From JAALKW01 sp963974485 (GTDB lineage Bacteria; Pseudomonadota; Gammaproteobacteria; Legionellales; Legionellaceae): DNA of 64,000 nucleotides. Made by a program: the position numbers and the translations under genes. The stretch covers positions 1 to 64,000 of the forward strand of contig CAXBBS010000011.1 in assembly GCA_963974485.1 (NCBI GenBank), given 5' to 3'. Below the pieces are notes generated by a model. The model made no database searches. It was not told where the DNA came from and worked only from the letters and a program-made list of their open reading frames with translations. Below, one piece after another: positions 18,082-25,880 of the stretch (positions are counted from its first letter, which is position 1; every line of letters starts with the position of its first letter).

Positions 18082-18958
18082 AACCTAATTGCTTCAAAAG
18101 CCGTTCATCATCAGCCCAGCCGCTCTTCACTTTACACCAGCACTTTAAAAACACAGGCTTTCCTAGCAATCCTTCCATATCCAAGCGTGCTTGGCTTGCG
18201 ATGGTTTTTAATTTACTGCCGCGATCACCAATAATCATGCGCTTATGATTTTCTTTCTCAACTAGAATCAAGGCATGAATACGCACCAGCTTTTCTTCTT
18301 CTTCATACACTTCAATATCAACCGTGGTTGAATAGGGTAGCTCTTGACCTGTAAAACGGAAAATCTTTTCTCGTAATAACTCAGCACATAAAAAGCGTGT
18401 GGAACGATCGGTAAACTGATCATCTTCAAATAGATGCGGTCCTTCAGGCATCAACGGCTTTAGCAAGCTTTGTAAATGCTCAACAGAAAACCCTGTTTTT
18501 GCAGATAATGGAATCATGCTTGCAAAATCATGTTGCTGGCTTAAATGTTCAAGCCAAGGCAATAATTTATTTTTATCTTCAATTTGATCGACTTTATTCA
18601 CAACCAAAATACACGGAACGTCCGCGTTTTTGATATGTTTTAAAACACGCGCATCGTCTTCAGTCCAATGCGTGCCTTCAACAACAAACACAATCACATC
18701 AACATCATGCACCGTCGCTTCTGCCGCTTGGTTCATCAGGCGGCTCATATGTTTAGTGCCACCACGATGTATACCTGGCGTATCAACATACACCATTTGG
18801 CAATCACCTTCGGTCAAAATACCGCGAATCACGTGACGGGTCGTTTGAGGTTTACGCGAAGTAATACTCAATTTTTGTTGTAAAATATAATTGAGCAACG
18901 TCGATTTACCAACGTTTGGGCGCCCAACAAGTGCTATGTAACCACATGTCGCTGTCAT
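18071..18958 (-). CDS. era: GTPase Era
   Basis: Era is a GTP-binding assembly factor for the 30S ribosomal subunit that binds 16S rRNA. In the 295-aa product the G1 loop is GRPNVGKST, G3 is DTPG and G4 is NKVD. The C-terminal KH domain includes KMIIGDRGSKLKTIASQARL and VFLKCWCKVKSGW. The usual upstream neighbour rnc is absent; the next gene on this strand is the TALE-like protein 79 bp away. It overlaps recO by 11 bp. Confidence 0.97.
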   Translation of the reverse strand: MTATCGYIALVGRPNVGKSTLLNYILQQKLSITSRKPQTTRHVIRGILTEGDCQMVYVDTPGIHRGGTKHMSRLMNQAAEATVHDVDVIVFVVEGTHWTEDDARVLKHIKNADVPCILVVNKVDQIEDKNKLLPWLEHLSQQHDFASMIPLSAKTGFSVEHLQSLLKPLMPEGPHLFEDDQFTDRSTRFLCAELLREKIFRFTGQELPYSTTVDIEVYEEEEKLVRIHALILVEKENHKRMIIGDRGSKLKTIASQARLDMEGLLGKPVFLKCWCKVKSGWADDERLLKQLGYDN

Positions 18959-19036
18959 TTATCACCAAAATTAAACATATACATAAACATAAAAACGCTA
19001 TTCTATCGAATCATCATAAACATGTACAAAGCTTTT

Positions 19037-20407
19037 TCAAATTCCTACTGAATCATGCTGGCAAGGCGATAACCGCTGACACTTATTCTGCTCATTGGAC
19101 GGGGAGTCATCTTCACGAGGGCGTTTACCTTGCTTACCTTGAGCCTGAAACATGCTATTCTGAACCAAAAGGTTAGATAACGCGGCATATTCTTCTGGCT
19201 CAGCACTAAAATTATCCTCAAACCATGTAAACAACTCCGTGAATACAGGATCCTCTTCTTCTGCACCTACTGCACTATCTTCATGTATATATGGGGCGGC
19301 ATGGGTTGAACTTGATGCCACGCCGTTTTGATCCACGTTTTGCTCCAACGGTATTGGCTGTGCTAATGAACTAAAATCAGTCTCTGAATTAAATTGCATC
19401 ATCAAGTCTTCAACCCAGCTCTCCGATTCGTGCTCATCACATAGCTCAGTTGCTTCAACGCTATTGCTTATGTCGTCGGGTGCTGCTGCTCTATGTTGAA
19501 TTTGCGGGTTATTTAACATGAGTTGCTCTAAGGCAACATGATTCGATAACATCGTCTCAATTTTTTTGACACCACCACTCGAAGAGGCCGCAGTAGTAAT
19601 TTGTTTATTGGTTAAATTGAGCTGTTCCTTAAGTTGTTGATAAGAAGATAAGACTACTTGTAGCTTTTCAGCAGCACCATGATGAGACGCCATGAGTACT
19701 ATCTGTTGATTGGTAAAATCTAATGATTTTAGCTGGGCATGCAACGACAACACAGCTTCTAATGCTCGAGCACCACCATGATGAGACGCCATGAGCGCTA
19801 TCTGTTGATTAGTAAAATCTAATGATTTTAGCTGGGCATGCAACGACAACACCGTTTTCATCGCCCCCGCACCACCAATCTTAGACGCTATCGCAACAAT
19901 TTGATGATTGGTGAAATTTAATTGTTTTAACCTGCCATGAGATACCAACAGGCATGATATATTTGTGCCCCCACTACCGCGTGACACGAGTTCGACCATG
20001 TTTTGATTGCTTAACTCAAAATTTTTGAGTGTGGCATAAGACCTTACGATGGCTTTGATTGCCTTCGCACTTCCCTCGACAGAAGCCATCGTCACAATTT
20101 GCTCGTTCGTAAACGCTTTGCTTTTCAAATCCTCATGGTAATCGATCACGGCTTTTATTGCCGACCGACTCGCCAGACAGGAAGTCATGGTTACAATTTG
20201 ATCGTAAGAAAAACCATAAGGTGGATCCAATAATTTTTTATAATTTTGCAACACAAAAGTAATGGTGTTTGTCGATGATTTTACAAAAATAATTTGTTCT
20301 GCTTGCTCTTGGCGAAACCCTGCTGCAAGCAATTGATCAACCGAGGTGGTATAGAAATCTGCCGAAATTTTATATTTAGCTAGTTGTGTTAATATATGAT
20401 TTTTCAC
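19037..20407 (-). CDS. TALE-like 33-aa repeat protein, putative DNA-binding effector
   Basis: The 456-aa product starts at GTG 20407, with GAGG 7 nt upstream inside the end of the methyltransferase gene, whose TGA is 3 nt away. After 30 residues comes a degenerate repeat (31-65), then seven repeats of 33-34 aa (66-297). They are typified by FTNHQIVAIASKIGGAGAMK then TVLSLHAQLKSLD. This aligns with the TAL-effector repeat (L-T-P-E-Q-V-V-A-I-A-S-x-x-G-G-K-Q-A-L...), with variable residues at 12-13: CL, VE, RG, KI, HH, HH, SS. A half repeat (LNNPQI) follows, then an acidic 150-residue tail with the basic cluster GKRPRED. There is no signal peptide. DNA binding, export and nuclear targeting are inferred from the family. 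Confidence 0.8.
   Translation of the reverse strand: MKNHILTQLAKYKISADFYTTSVDQLLAAGFRQEQAEQIIFVKSSTNTITFVLQNYKKLLDPPYGFSYDQIVTMTSCLASRSAIKAVIDYHEDLKSKAFTNEQIVTMASVEGSAKAIKAIVRSYATLKNFELSNQNMVELVSRGSGGTNISCLLVSHGRLKQLNFTNHQIVAIASKIGGAGAMKTVLSLHAQLKSLDFTNQQIALMASHHGGARALEAVLSLHAQLKSLDFTNQQIVLMASHHGAAEKLQVVLSSYQQLKEQLNLTNKQITTAASSSGGVKKIETMLSNHVALEQLMLNNPQIQHRAAAPDDISNSVEATELCDEHESESWVEDLMMQFNSETDFSSLAQPIPLEQNVDQNGVASSSTHAAPYIHEDSAVGAEEEDPVFTELFTWFEDNFSAEPEEYAALSNLLVQNSMFQAQGKQGKRPREDDSPSNEQNKCQRLSPCQHDSVGI
19517..20212 (-). repeat. Tandem 99-bp coding repeats (TALE-like)
   Basis: Seven in-frame units of 99-102 bp. The central copies are nearly identical at DNA level: the segment ctgttgattggtaaaatc recurs 99 bp apart near 19702 and 19801. 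This suggests recent duplication of the HH units. Confidence 0.8.
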
Positions 20408-20410
20408 AAA

Positions 20411-22027
20411 TCACCTCGCGAGAAAATTATCGTCTATGGTGTTGGGATGAACTTCTGCTTCAGGCGAGATTTCGACTTCAGAAAACAACGTAAGTTTACT
20501 TCTTTTACTGGGTTTTTCTTCAACTTCGACAGCCGCAACGCTTGTATCGTTTTGCATGTCTGTTCGAGGTGATTTAGCGATCTCTGCACGGTAATCTTTA
20601 TAATCAAAACAACTAAAAAAGTTGTGGAAAACGTGCGTGTTAATAGCGCTATTATTCGTATTTTTTTGGTAGATTGTAATCGTGGAACCACCATGTCTCA
20701 CACTTGATGTATTCAAATAATCAAGCGTGCCTTTATACGTAAAATAATTGCGTACCTCTGTCATTCTATTGTTAAATGCTGATGAAAAATCAAACGGTTT
20801 GCGTTTTTCCAATGAAATATTCCCTAAATGCACGGCTAAGAAACCGCCTTCTCGTACTGCTTTATGACTTTGGAAAATAGAATATAAAAATATGTGATGA
20901 AACCAATCTGAAAAATCTGGATGCGTCGCATAGGATTGTTCGTTATTCTTTTTACCTACTTTTTTTGTCGCATAATCATAGCGTTCCATATTAAAGTAAG
21001 GCGGTGAAAAATAAGAAAGATCGTTTTGCACACCATCCGGCATAAGTTCTGCATCGGTTAAATTTTGCATCGGTTTATCGTACAAATGAACGGTGGTTGT
21101 ATGCATCTTTATTGCAGCTTTATAATAGCCTAAATCCGAGACCATCTGTTGTTTACGCGCGAGTAACCCGGCGTGAGGATCGGTATCTATGTATCGCTTA
21201 ATACTTGGGGTTGCCATCGCGCCCACTAACATATATCCCCAACCACCAAATAAATTGAGATAATTTTCAATGGGGCGTCCATGATAATCTCGCTCTATTT
21301 TTTCACATAACGATGTTACTTTTGATGGCTTTGACCGTGATGGCAAAAAATCTGCCTCTAGTTTTTTCGTAAGGCCGGTTAAGTCATGGGTTGTATCTAT
21401 ACAATGCATTAACACACCAATAAAAGAGGGTAGCGTGAATTTATAACTTAATTCGCGTCCAGTCTGTAATGAGCACTTTTGGCGTAAGTCTTCGACATAA
21501 TATCCTACCGCTTTTTGCCCTTTATCTTTACCGTTACCGTCTGCCAGATCTCGAAAGTCGGTTATAACTGCAGCCAACGTTGTTAAACGATTGGATGGAA
21601 TACTCGCATTAATTTTTTTTGCCTCAAAAAACATTTTTGTTGCAATGGTTGTTATGATAATTTTTTTTATGACCTGAAACGCGGGTTTGTCCTGATGCGC
21701 CACAAGTTTTTGCTCGACATAATCACGAGAAAGTACAAAGTTAGCAACATCAATGCCCTCTACACAAGCCCATGGCTCCTGTATTATCGTCTCCAATGAG
21801 GATTTGAGTGCGGGGTCAGATGCAATGATTTCTTGTAGACTTTGAAGCGTTTCTAATTTTGTTGATTTATACGTGTAGTACTTTTTAGCATGCGTGAGCG
21901 CCATTCGCTCCAGCATTGAACGATATTCATCGGCTTTTAACTGTACTAACAACGCGTATATAGAAATAGAGAGCTTATTGGCCACACTGAAGTCCTGAAA
22001 AAAATATTTAGGACAACTATAAACCAC
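20411..22027 (-). CDS. DNA methyltransferase-like protein (SPPYF motif)
   Basis: The 538-aa product has a SAM-binding-like motif YLNLFGGWGYMLVGAM (about 256-271), then YIDTDP (279-284). The catalytic motif IV is DLSYFSPPYFNMERYD (336-351), of the [DNS]-PP-[YF] type used by N6-adenine and N4-cytosine DNA methylases. GGFLAVHLGNI resembles a later core strand. The first 230 residues are helical and may recognise the target; no known domain is visible there. Near the C-terminus PSKRSKLTLFSE is a basic NLS-like stretch. It is the first gene of a two-gene unit with the TALE-like protein. No restriction endonuclease is adjacent. Function as a DNA modifier is inferred. Confidence 0.75.
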   Translation of the reverse strand: MVYSCPKYFFQDFSVANKLSISIYALLVQLKADEYRSMLERMALTHAKKYYTYKSTKLETLQSLQEIIASDPALKSSLETIIQEPWACVEGIDVANFVLSRDYVEQKLVAHQDKPAFQVIKKIIITTIATKMFFEAKKINASIPSNRLTTLAAVITDFRDLADGNGKDKGQKAVGYYVEDLRQKCSLQTGRELSYKFTLPSFIGVLMHCIDTTHDLTGLTKKLEADFLPSRSKPSKVTSLCEKIERDYHGRPIENYLNLFGGWGYMLVGAMATPSIKRYIDTDPHAGLLARKQQMVSDLGYYKAAIKMHTTTVHLYDKPMQNLTDAELMPDGVQNDLSYFSPPYFNMERYDYATKKVGKKNNEQSYATHPDFSDWFHHIFLYSIFQSHKAVREGGFLAVHLGNISLEKRKPFDFSSAFNNRMTEVRNYFTYKGTLDYLNTSSVRHGGSTITIYQKNTNNSAINTHVFHNFFSCFDYKDYRAEIAKSPRTDMQNDTSVAAVEVEEKPSKRSKLTLFSEVEISPEAEVHPNTIDDNFLAR

Positions 22028-22136
22028 ACCATCTTTTTTGTAAACACACCAGTATATATATATACATTGCAGATAAATAAAAACACATATCGTGGCATAA
22101 CAACTTACAATTTGTGCATATAAAACCTGTTTTTTA

Positions 22137-22145
22137 TGTTATACT
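22137..22145 (+). promoter_or_regulatory. Extended -10 promoter
   Basis: TGtTATACT lies 46 bp upstream of ATG 22192. A strong AAGGAG ribosome-binding site lies between them. This is the divergent gap to the methyltransferase gene. Confidence 0.5.
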
Positions 22146-22191
22146 CAACTAAAGTATAAGTAATTTACAGTTAAACAAGGAGAACCTTGTC

Positions 22192-23754
22192 ATGGCAGCA
22201 CCTAAAACCCCACAATTTTCGGATGTAAAACTCTCTCCGCTGTCCGATACAAAAATAGAAACCTTCGAAAACAAGGCAATCGAAGCTTGGTTCTCCAATG
22301 CAATGCCATCTCAAAATTCCTCAGACATGCTTAGTCAATTTGGCTTAAAGAGCGCAGATGATGTGCTTACTATGCTTCGATCACCAGGAGGAAAAATAGC
22401 CCGGGCACTGATTAACAAGCAGATGGCAACCATGGAGGCACAAAAAAACAACTCAAAAAATAATCAACTTGAAAAACAAAAACTTATGGCTCTTATTTTG
22501 GGTCTTTCTTATCAACAAGACGCGGCGGCCGAGGCAGCAGAAGAACGCATCGTTCGTCTGAATGAAAAGCTTGTCGAAAAACAACTCGACGCAGAAGAAA
22601 AACGTATTGAAGCACAAGAAGATCAAGATTTTGAAGATTCGCTCGAATCATTCAGATCAGCCGGGGCTCATTACGAAGATAGTATTGAAGCACTTGAGGC
22701 CGCACTAGAAGCCCAAAACGATGCGTTTGACAGCCTCGAAACAGAATTATCCGATCTTGAACAAATTGAACGCGATTTAGATGATCAATCTGTTTTTGTT
22801 GATAGCCTACTTGCTGATATTGGTACTTTTTTTAATTTAGCGTCAGAAGAGCAAGAGAAACTCACACATAACGATCGCGAGCTCATCAATAGCTTTCCCA
22901 AAGATAAAACCATCGCAAAAGAAGATGGTAAGTCATATATTTTAGAACGCGGTCAAAAACTTGATAAACTTTCAAGTAAAGAAAAAGCAGATGCCCACCA
23001 AGGCTACTTAAAATTAAAACCCGCGCTCGACACCCTTCAGGATAAAATCAAAACATCACATCAAGCCGATAAAAACCAACACGCAGAAAGAAAAGCGCAG
23101 TTTATTCATAAGAGTAAGCAAACGCATCACGACACAACGTTTTTAACGCAGAAGTTGGCGCAACTGCAAGCCGCGCAACATGTCATTCAAAATCATACTG
23201 AAGCCCATCGTTTGATGCCTCAGCTCAGACCCAACGCGCAACAAAAAAATAATCCTGACGCTTCAGAAGGACCGCAACAAAAAGCGCAACAACAACGACA
23301 AACAAATACGTCCCAGCACAAACCTCATGCGGCCCCGATTGCAGACGCAGAACCCAACACAGCCGTTCTTACTCGAAGCTTTAAACATATGCTGAGAATA
23401 GATCCACGGGGAACCATTGCAGCACAAGACCGTTTAGGCGCTCCTCGATTCCTCCAACAAACGGAATTTGGAATGCCGATCGAACGGCAAACGATGCGGT
23501 CCCTTCATGAAAATCGAGCAGGGAGAGCCGGTGCGACGGCTAATCGCAATTTAACAAACTCACAAGCTTTAGCGACACAAACTAACGATACAAAATGGAC
23601 GCCAGAGCCAGATTCCCCCAGAGCTCAAGCAAAAGCCGCCCTCGAAGAAGCACTTCAGGCTAATTCTAAACCTAAAGCTGCGATTGATGAACATGAAGCG
23701 AAGCCAACCGCAACGGCGCCTTCGCCTTTTTCAACCAGGCCAAAACCTGAATAA
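22192..23754 (+). CDS. Coiled-coil, Gln/Ala/Glu-rich protein
   Basis: The 520-aa product is not recognised. Residues about 80-205 form a long acidic coiled coil (AAEAAEERIVRLNEKLVEKQ, EALEAALEAQNDAFDSLETE). The C-terminal 200 residues are low-complexity, rich in Q, A, N and P. It ends in PSPFSTRPKPE, reminiscent of the LFSTR ending of the 1143-aa protein at 25881. No signal peptide is seen. A strong AAGGAG site and extended -10 promoter suggest good expression. Possibly a structural or exported protein; no firm assignment. Confidence 0.7.
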   Translation: MAAPKTPQFSDVKLSPLSDTKIETFENKAIEAWFSNAMPSQNSSDMLSQFGLKSADDVLTMLRSPGGKIARALINKQMATMEAQKNNSKNNQLEKQKLMALILGLSYQQDAAAEAAEERIVRLNEKLVEKQLDAEEKRIEAQEDQDFEDSLESFRSAGAHYEDSIEALEAALEAQNDAFDSLETELSDLEQIERDLDDQSVFVDSLLADIGTFFNLASEEQEKLTHNDRELINSFPKDKTIAKEDGKSYILERGQKLDKLSSKEKADAHQGYLKLKPALDTLQDKIKTSHQADKNQHAERKAQFIHKSKQTHHDTTFLTQKLAQLQAAQHVIQNHTEAHRLMPQLRPNAQQKNNPDASEGPQQKAQQQRQTNTSQHKPHAAPIADAEPNTAVLTRSFKHMLRIDPRGTIAAQDRLGAPRFLQQTEFGMPIERQTMRSLHENRAGRAGATANRNLTNSQALATQTNDTKWTPEPDSPRAQAKAALEEALQANSKPKAAIDEHEAKPTATAPSPFSTRPKPE

Positions 23755-23772
23755 ACAACCGGGAGAATGGGT

Positions 23773-24027
23773 ATGTTTTCAACGCATGCTATGATAAAAA
23801 ATAGGATAAAAAAAATAGCTCTTGTGATTAGCCTGATGTTATTTTCATATCAAACCCTCGCAGATCAGACACCAACAGACATAACAGAAAAAAGACCTCC
23901 GTGCCTCTGTACAAAACAATGGGAACCTGTGTGCGGTGCCAATGGTCGAACCTACGGTAATATCTGCGAAGCCAATTGCGCGCATGTTGCTATTGAGTAC
24001 GAGGGTGCTTGTTCTAGAGAGCATTAA
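23773..24027 (+). CDS. Secreted Kazal-type serine protease inhibitor
   Basis: A hydrophobic signal sequence (KKIALVISLMLFSYQTLA) is followed by a single Kazal domain: CLCTKQWEPVCGANGRTYGN then C-x3-C and a final Cys (GAC), with the hallmark PVCG-x-x-G-x-TY. Kazal domains block serine proteases by a substrate-like loop; the presumed P1 position lies just after the second cysteine. I choose ATG 23773, 7 nt after GGGAG; an earlier in-frame ATG at 23767 is too close to it. It follows the coiled-coil gene by 18 bp and may share its transcript. Periplasmic or extracellular protection from host proteases is inferred. Confidence 0.85.
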   Translation: MFSTHAMIKNRIKKIALVISLMLFSYQTLADQTPTDITEKRPPCLCTKQWEPVCGANGRTYGNICEANCAHVAIEYEGACSREH

Positions 24028-24071
24028 GCACTTTTTTCCAGGACTACTGCATGGCGTATCCGTGGTGACAT

Positions 24072-24479
24072 CTACAGCTTACTTGTCACATTAGGACCAT
24101 CAATCATTTCCCAGTTAATTTCGTAACCATTAAGTTCTACAATATCTTGAACGTGCTCGAAGCTGGCTGACTCGTGGGGCTTGTTACTTAGATTACGTTG
24201 CACCGTACAAAAAGATTCTTCAGGAAAATTATTCAGTTGAAGCCGAAGATCATGGGTTTCAAATTTGGTTCGATAAGGATGAAGAGCATCCCCTGTTGAG
24301 TGCCACTGCATGGGCTTTGTTTGTATGGCGTGACTCAATTTATATACAGCACTGTCAGAGAGTTTTGTTTCCTTGATCAGTTTATCTAATGCCGCATAAT
24401 CTTTTTTAGCCATTTCTTTTGCTATGTGTTTAAACAATTGTTTCGAAGCCATGAATCCTACTTTGCCTACTTTGCTCAT
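24072..24479 (-). CDS. Hypothetical protein
   Basis: The product is 135 aa from ATG 24479, which has GAGG 8 nt upstream; an ATG at 24500 lacks this. The sequence is basic at the N-terminus (SKVGKVGFMASKQLFKHIAK) and otherwise unrecognised, with no membrane segment or signal. It is convergent with the Kazal gene and divergent from the 24640 gene. Function unknown. Confidence 0.6.
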   Translation of the reverse strand: MSKVGKVGFMASKQLFKHIAKEMAKKDYAALDKLIKETKLSDSAVYKLSHAIQTKPMQWHSTGDALHPYRTKFETHDLRLQLNNFPEESFCTVQRNLSNKPHESASFEHVQDIVELNGYEINWEMIDGPNVTSKL

Positions 24480-24639
24480 AATTGAACCTCGCATAATCAT
24501 AAAACATAAAACATAAAAACCAAATCCATTGGTTTAAATTATAGACTATTTGACTATATGTAGCAATTTCCTATACTTAAAATTATAACAAATAGCTTAT
24601 TTAAACTATGTTTGGAGCTATTCGAAAAGAGGTCCTATT

Positions 24640-25803
24640 ATGAGAAATAGAGCTTTAAGATCGCTTACTAAAGTGTTGAATGCCAAACCATCCGTATCTT
24701 CAGGCACATATACACCTACAGCAGACTCTACATCGAGTATGCTTGCGGGACTTGACAAGCAACCCGTGAGTTTTACGTTACCTGAAATAATGTCGGTTTG
24801 TATCGATACCCAAGGAGAGGCAAAAAGACAAGAGGAGCTCCAAAGCTTCATTCAAAGTTCATTCACAAGCCATTACAATGAAGGTGTCGTAAGCGTACTA
24901 TTGGGCCATCAAGAGGTGACGTCAGCCGCAGGAAAACTTTATGTCAAACATCTAGAAAAGAATAAATGGGATTATTTGGTTAGAGGTGAGCCCATCCCAT
25001 CCAGTATGCTCACATCAAGCTTGTCTGAATATGTAACGTATCCAGATCGAAAGATGAAGTATGGGCATAATGGTGATTTTGTGCGGACGGCTTATCATAA
25101 AACCCTTCATGATGTAGGTAACGCCATAGAGCAAGGAAAGTTTCCCTCACTTTCTTCGGATGACCTGAAACAGGAATTAGGACCCGAATTAGAAGGCAAC
25201 CTATCCAATTTAGTTGATAACATCCCACTTTCGAACGTTATTCCCGAAGTGCGCGAAGCGACCCGTCTTTGCGCATGGACGCACATGCCAGAACCCTTGG
25301 AGAAGGAATTAAGGGTAAGAAACGCCAAATACTATGAGGGCCGAGAAGAAGGCGCGGATAAAGATTTTCTTATTAGAAAAAATTTAGTGAAGGTACTTGC
25401 TGACGAATATATCGAAGATACGTACTCGCCAGAAGTGTGGAAAGCCATGGATAAAATTACACAAAAACAAATAAGTAAGGACGTGTCAGAAATAATATCG
25501 GCGCAAATGAAGGAAGGCATGGAATATAGTGATGTTCAACTCGGTAAAGCGTTAGATAGAGTGCATGGTCGAGGTCTTGTCAGCACGAGTGCTACGCATG
25601 ACGCGGATTATGGTGTGAGACCAATACAACCCAGTGCGCTTGTTGTTGTGCCCGATGAGAAACCTACTGAAAAGCAGAGTACAACAAAAGCTAAAGATGA
25701 TTTACGGGATCTTCTACTCAGCTCTGATCTCAATGATGATAAGGCGAACAAATCATCAGAAGATGAACTTGATGATGAACCTTCACACAGACCAGCCCTT
25801 TGA
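24640..25803 (+). CDS. Hypothetical protein, effector-like
   Basis: The 387-aa product is not recognised. It is soluble and mixed alpha/beta, with no signal peptide. The C-terminal 50 residues are hydrophilic and acidic (SSDLNDDKANKSSEDELDDE), like the flexible, glutamate-rich tails of many Dot/Icm substrates. AGAGG lies 8 nt before the ATG. It is followed 77 bp later by the large gene at 25881 on the same strand. Secretion is inferred only from composition and neighbourhood. Confidence 0.65.
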   Translation: MRNRALRSLTKVLNAKPSVSSGTYTPTADSTSSMLAGLDKQPVSFTLPEIMSVCIDTQGEAKRQEELQSFIQSSFTSHYNEGVVSVLLGHQEVTSAAGKLYVKHLEKNKWDYLVRGEPIPSSMLTSSLSEYVTYPDRKMKYGHNGDFVRTAYHKTLHDVGNAIEQGKFPSLSSDDLKQELGPELEGNLSNLVDNIPLSNVIPEVREATRLCAWTHMPEPLEKELRVRNAKYYEGREEGADKDFLIRKNLVKVLADEYIEDTYSPEVWKAMDKITQKQISKDVSEIISAQMKEGMEYSDVQLGKALDRVHGRGLVSTSATHDADYGVRPIQPSALVVVPDEKPTEKQSTTKAKDDLRDLLLSSDLNDDKANKSSEDELDDEPSHRPAL

Positions 25804-25880
25804 CCTCATATTAAACCACAAGCAAAATTGACTTATATTTACTCTTAGTGTAGCATATTAGCCTTTTGGTGAGTGCCGAT

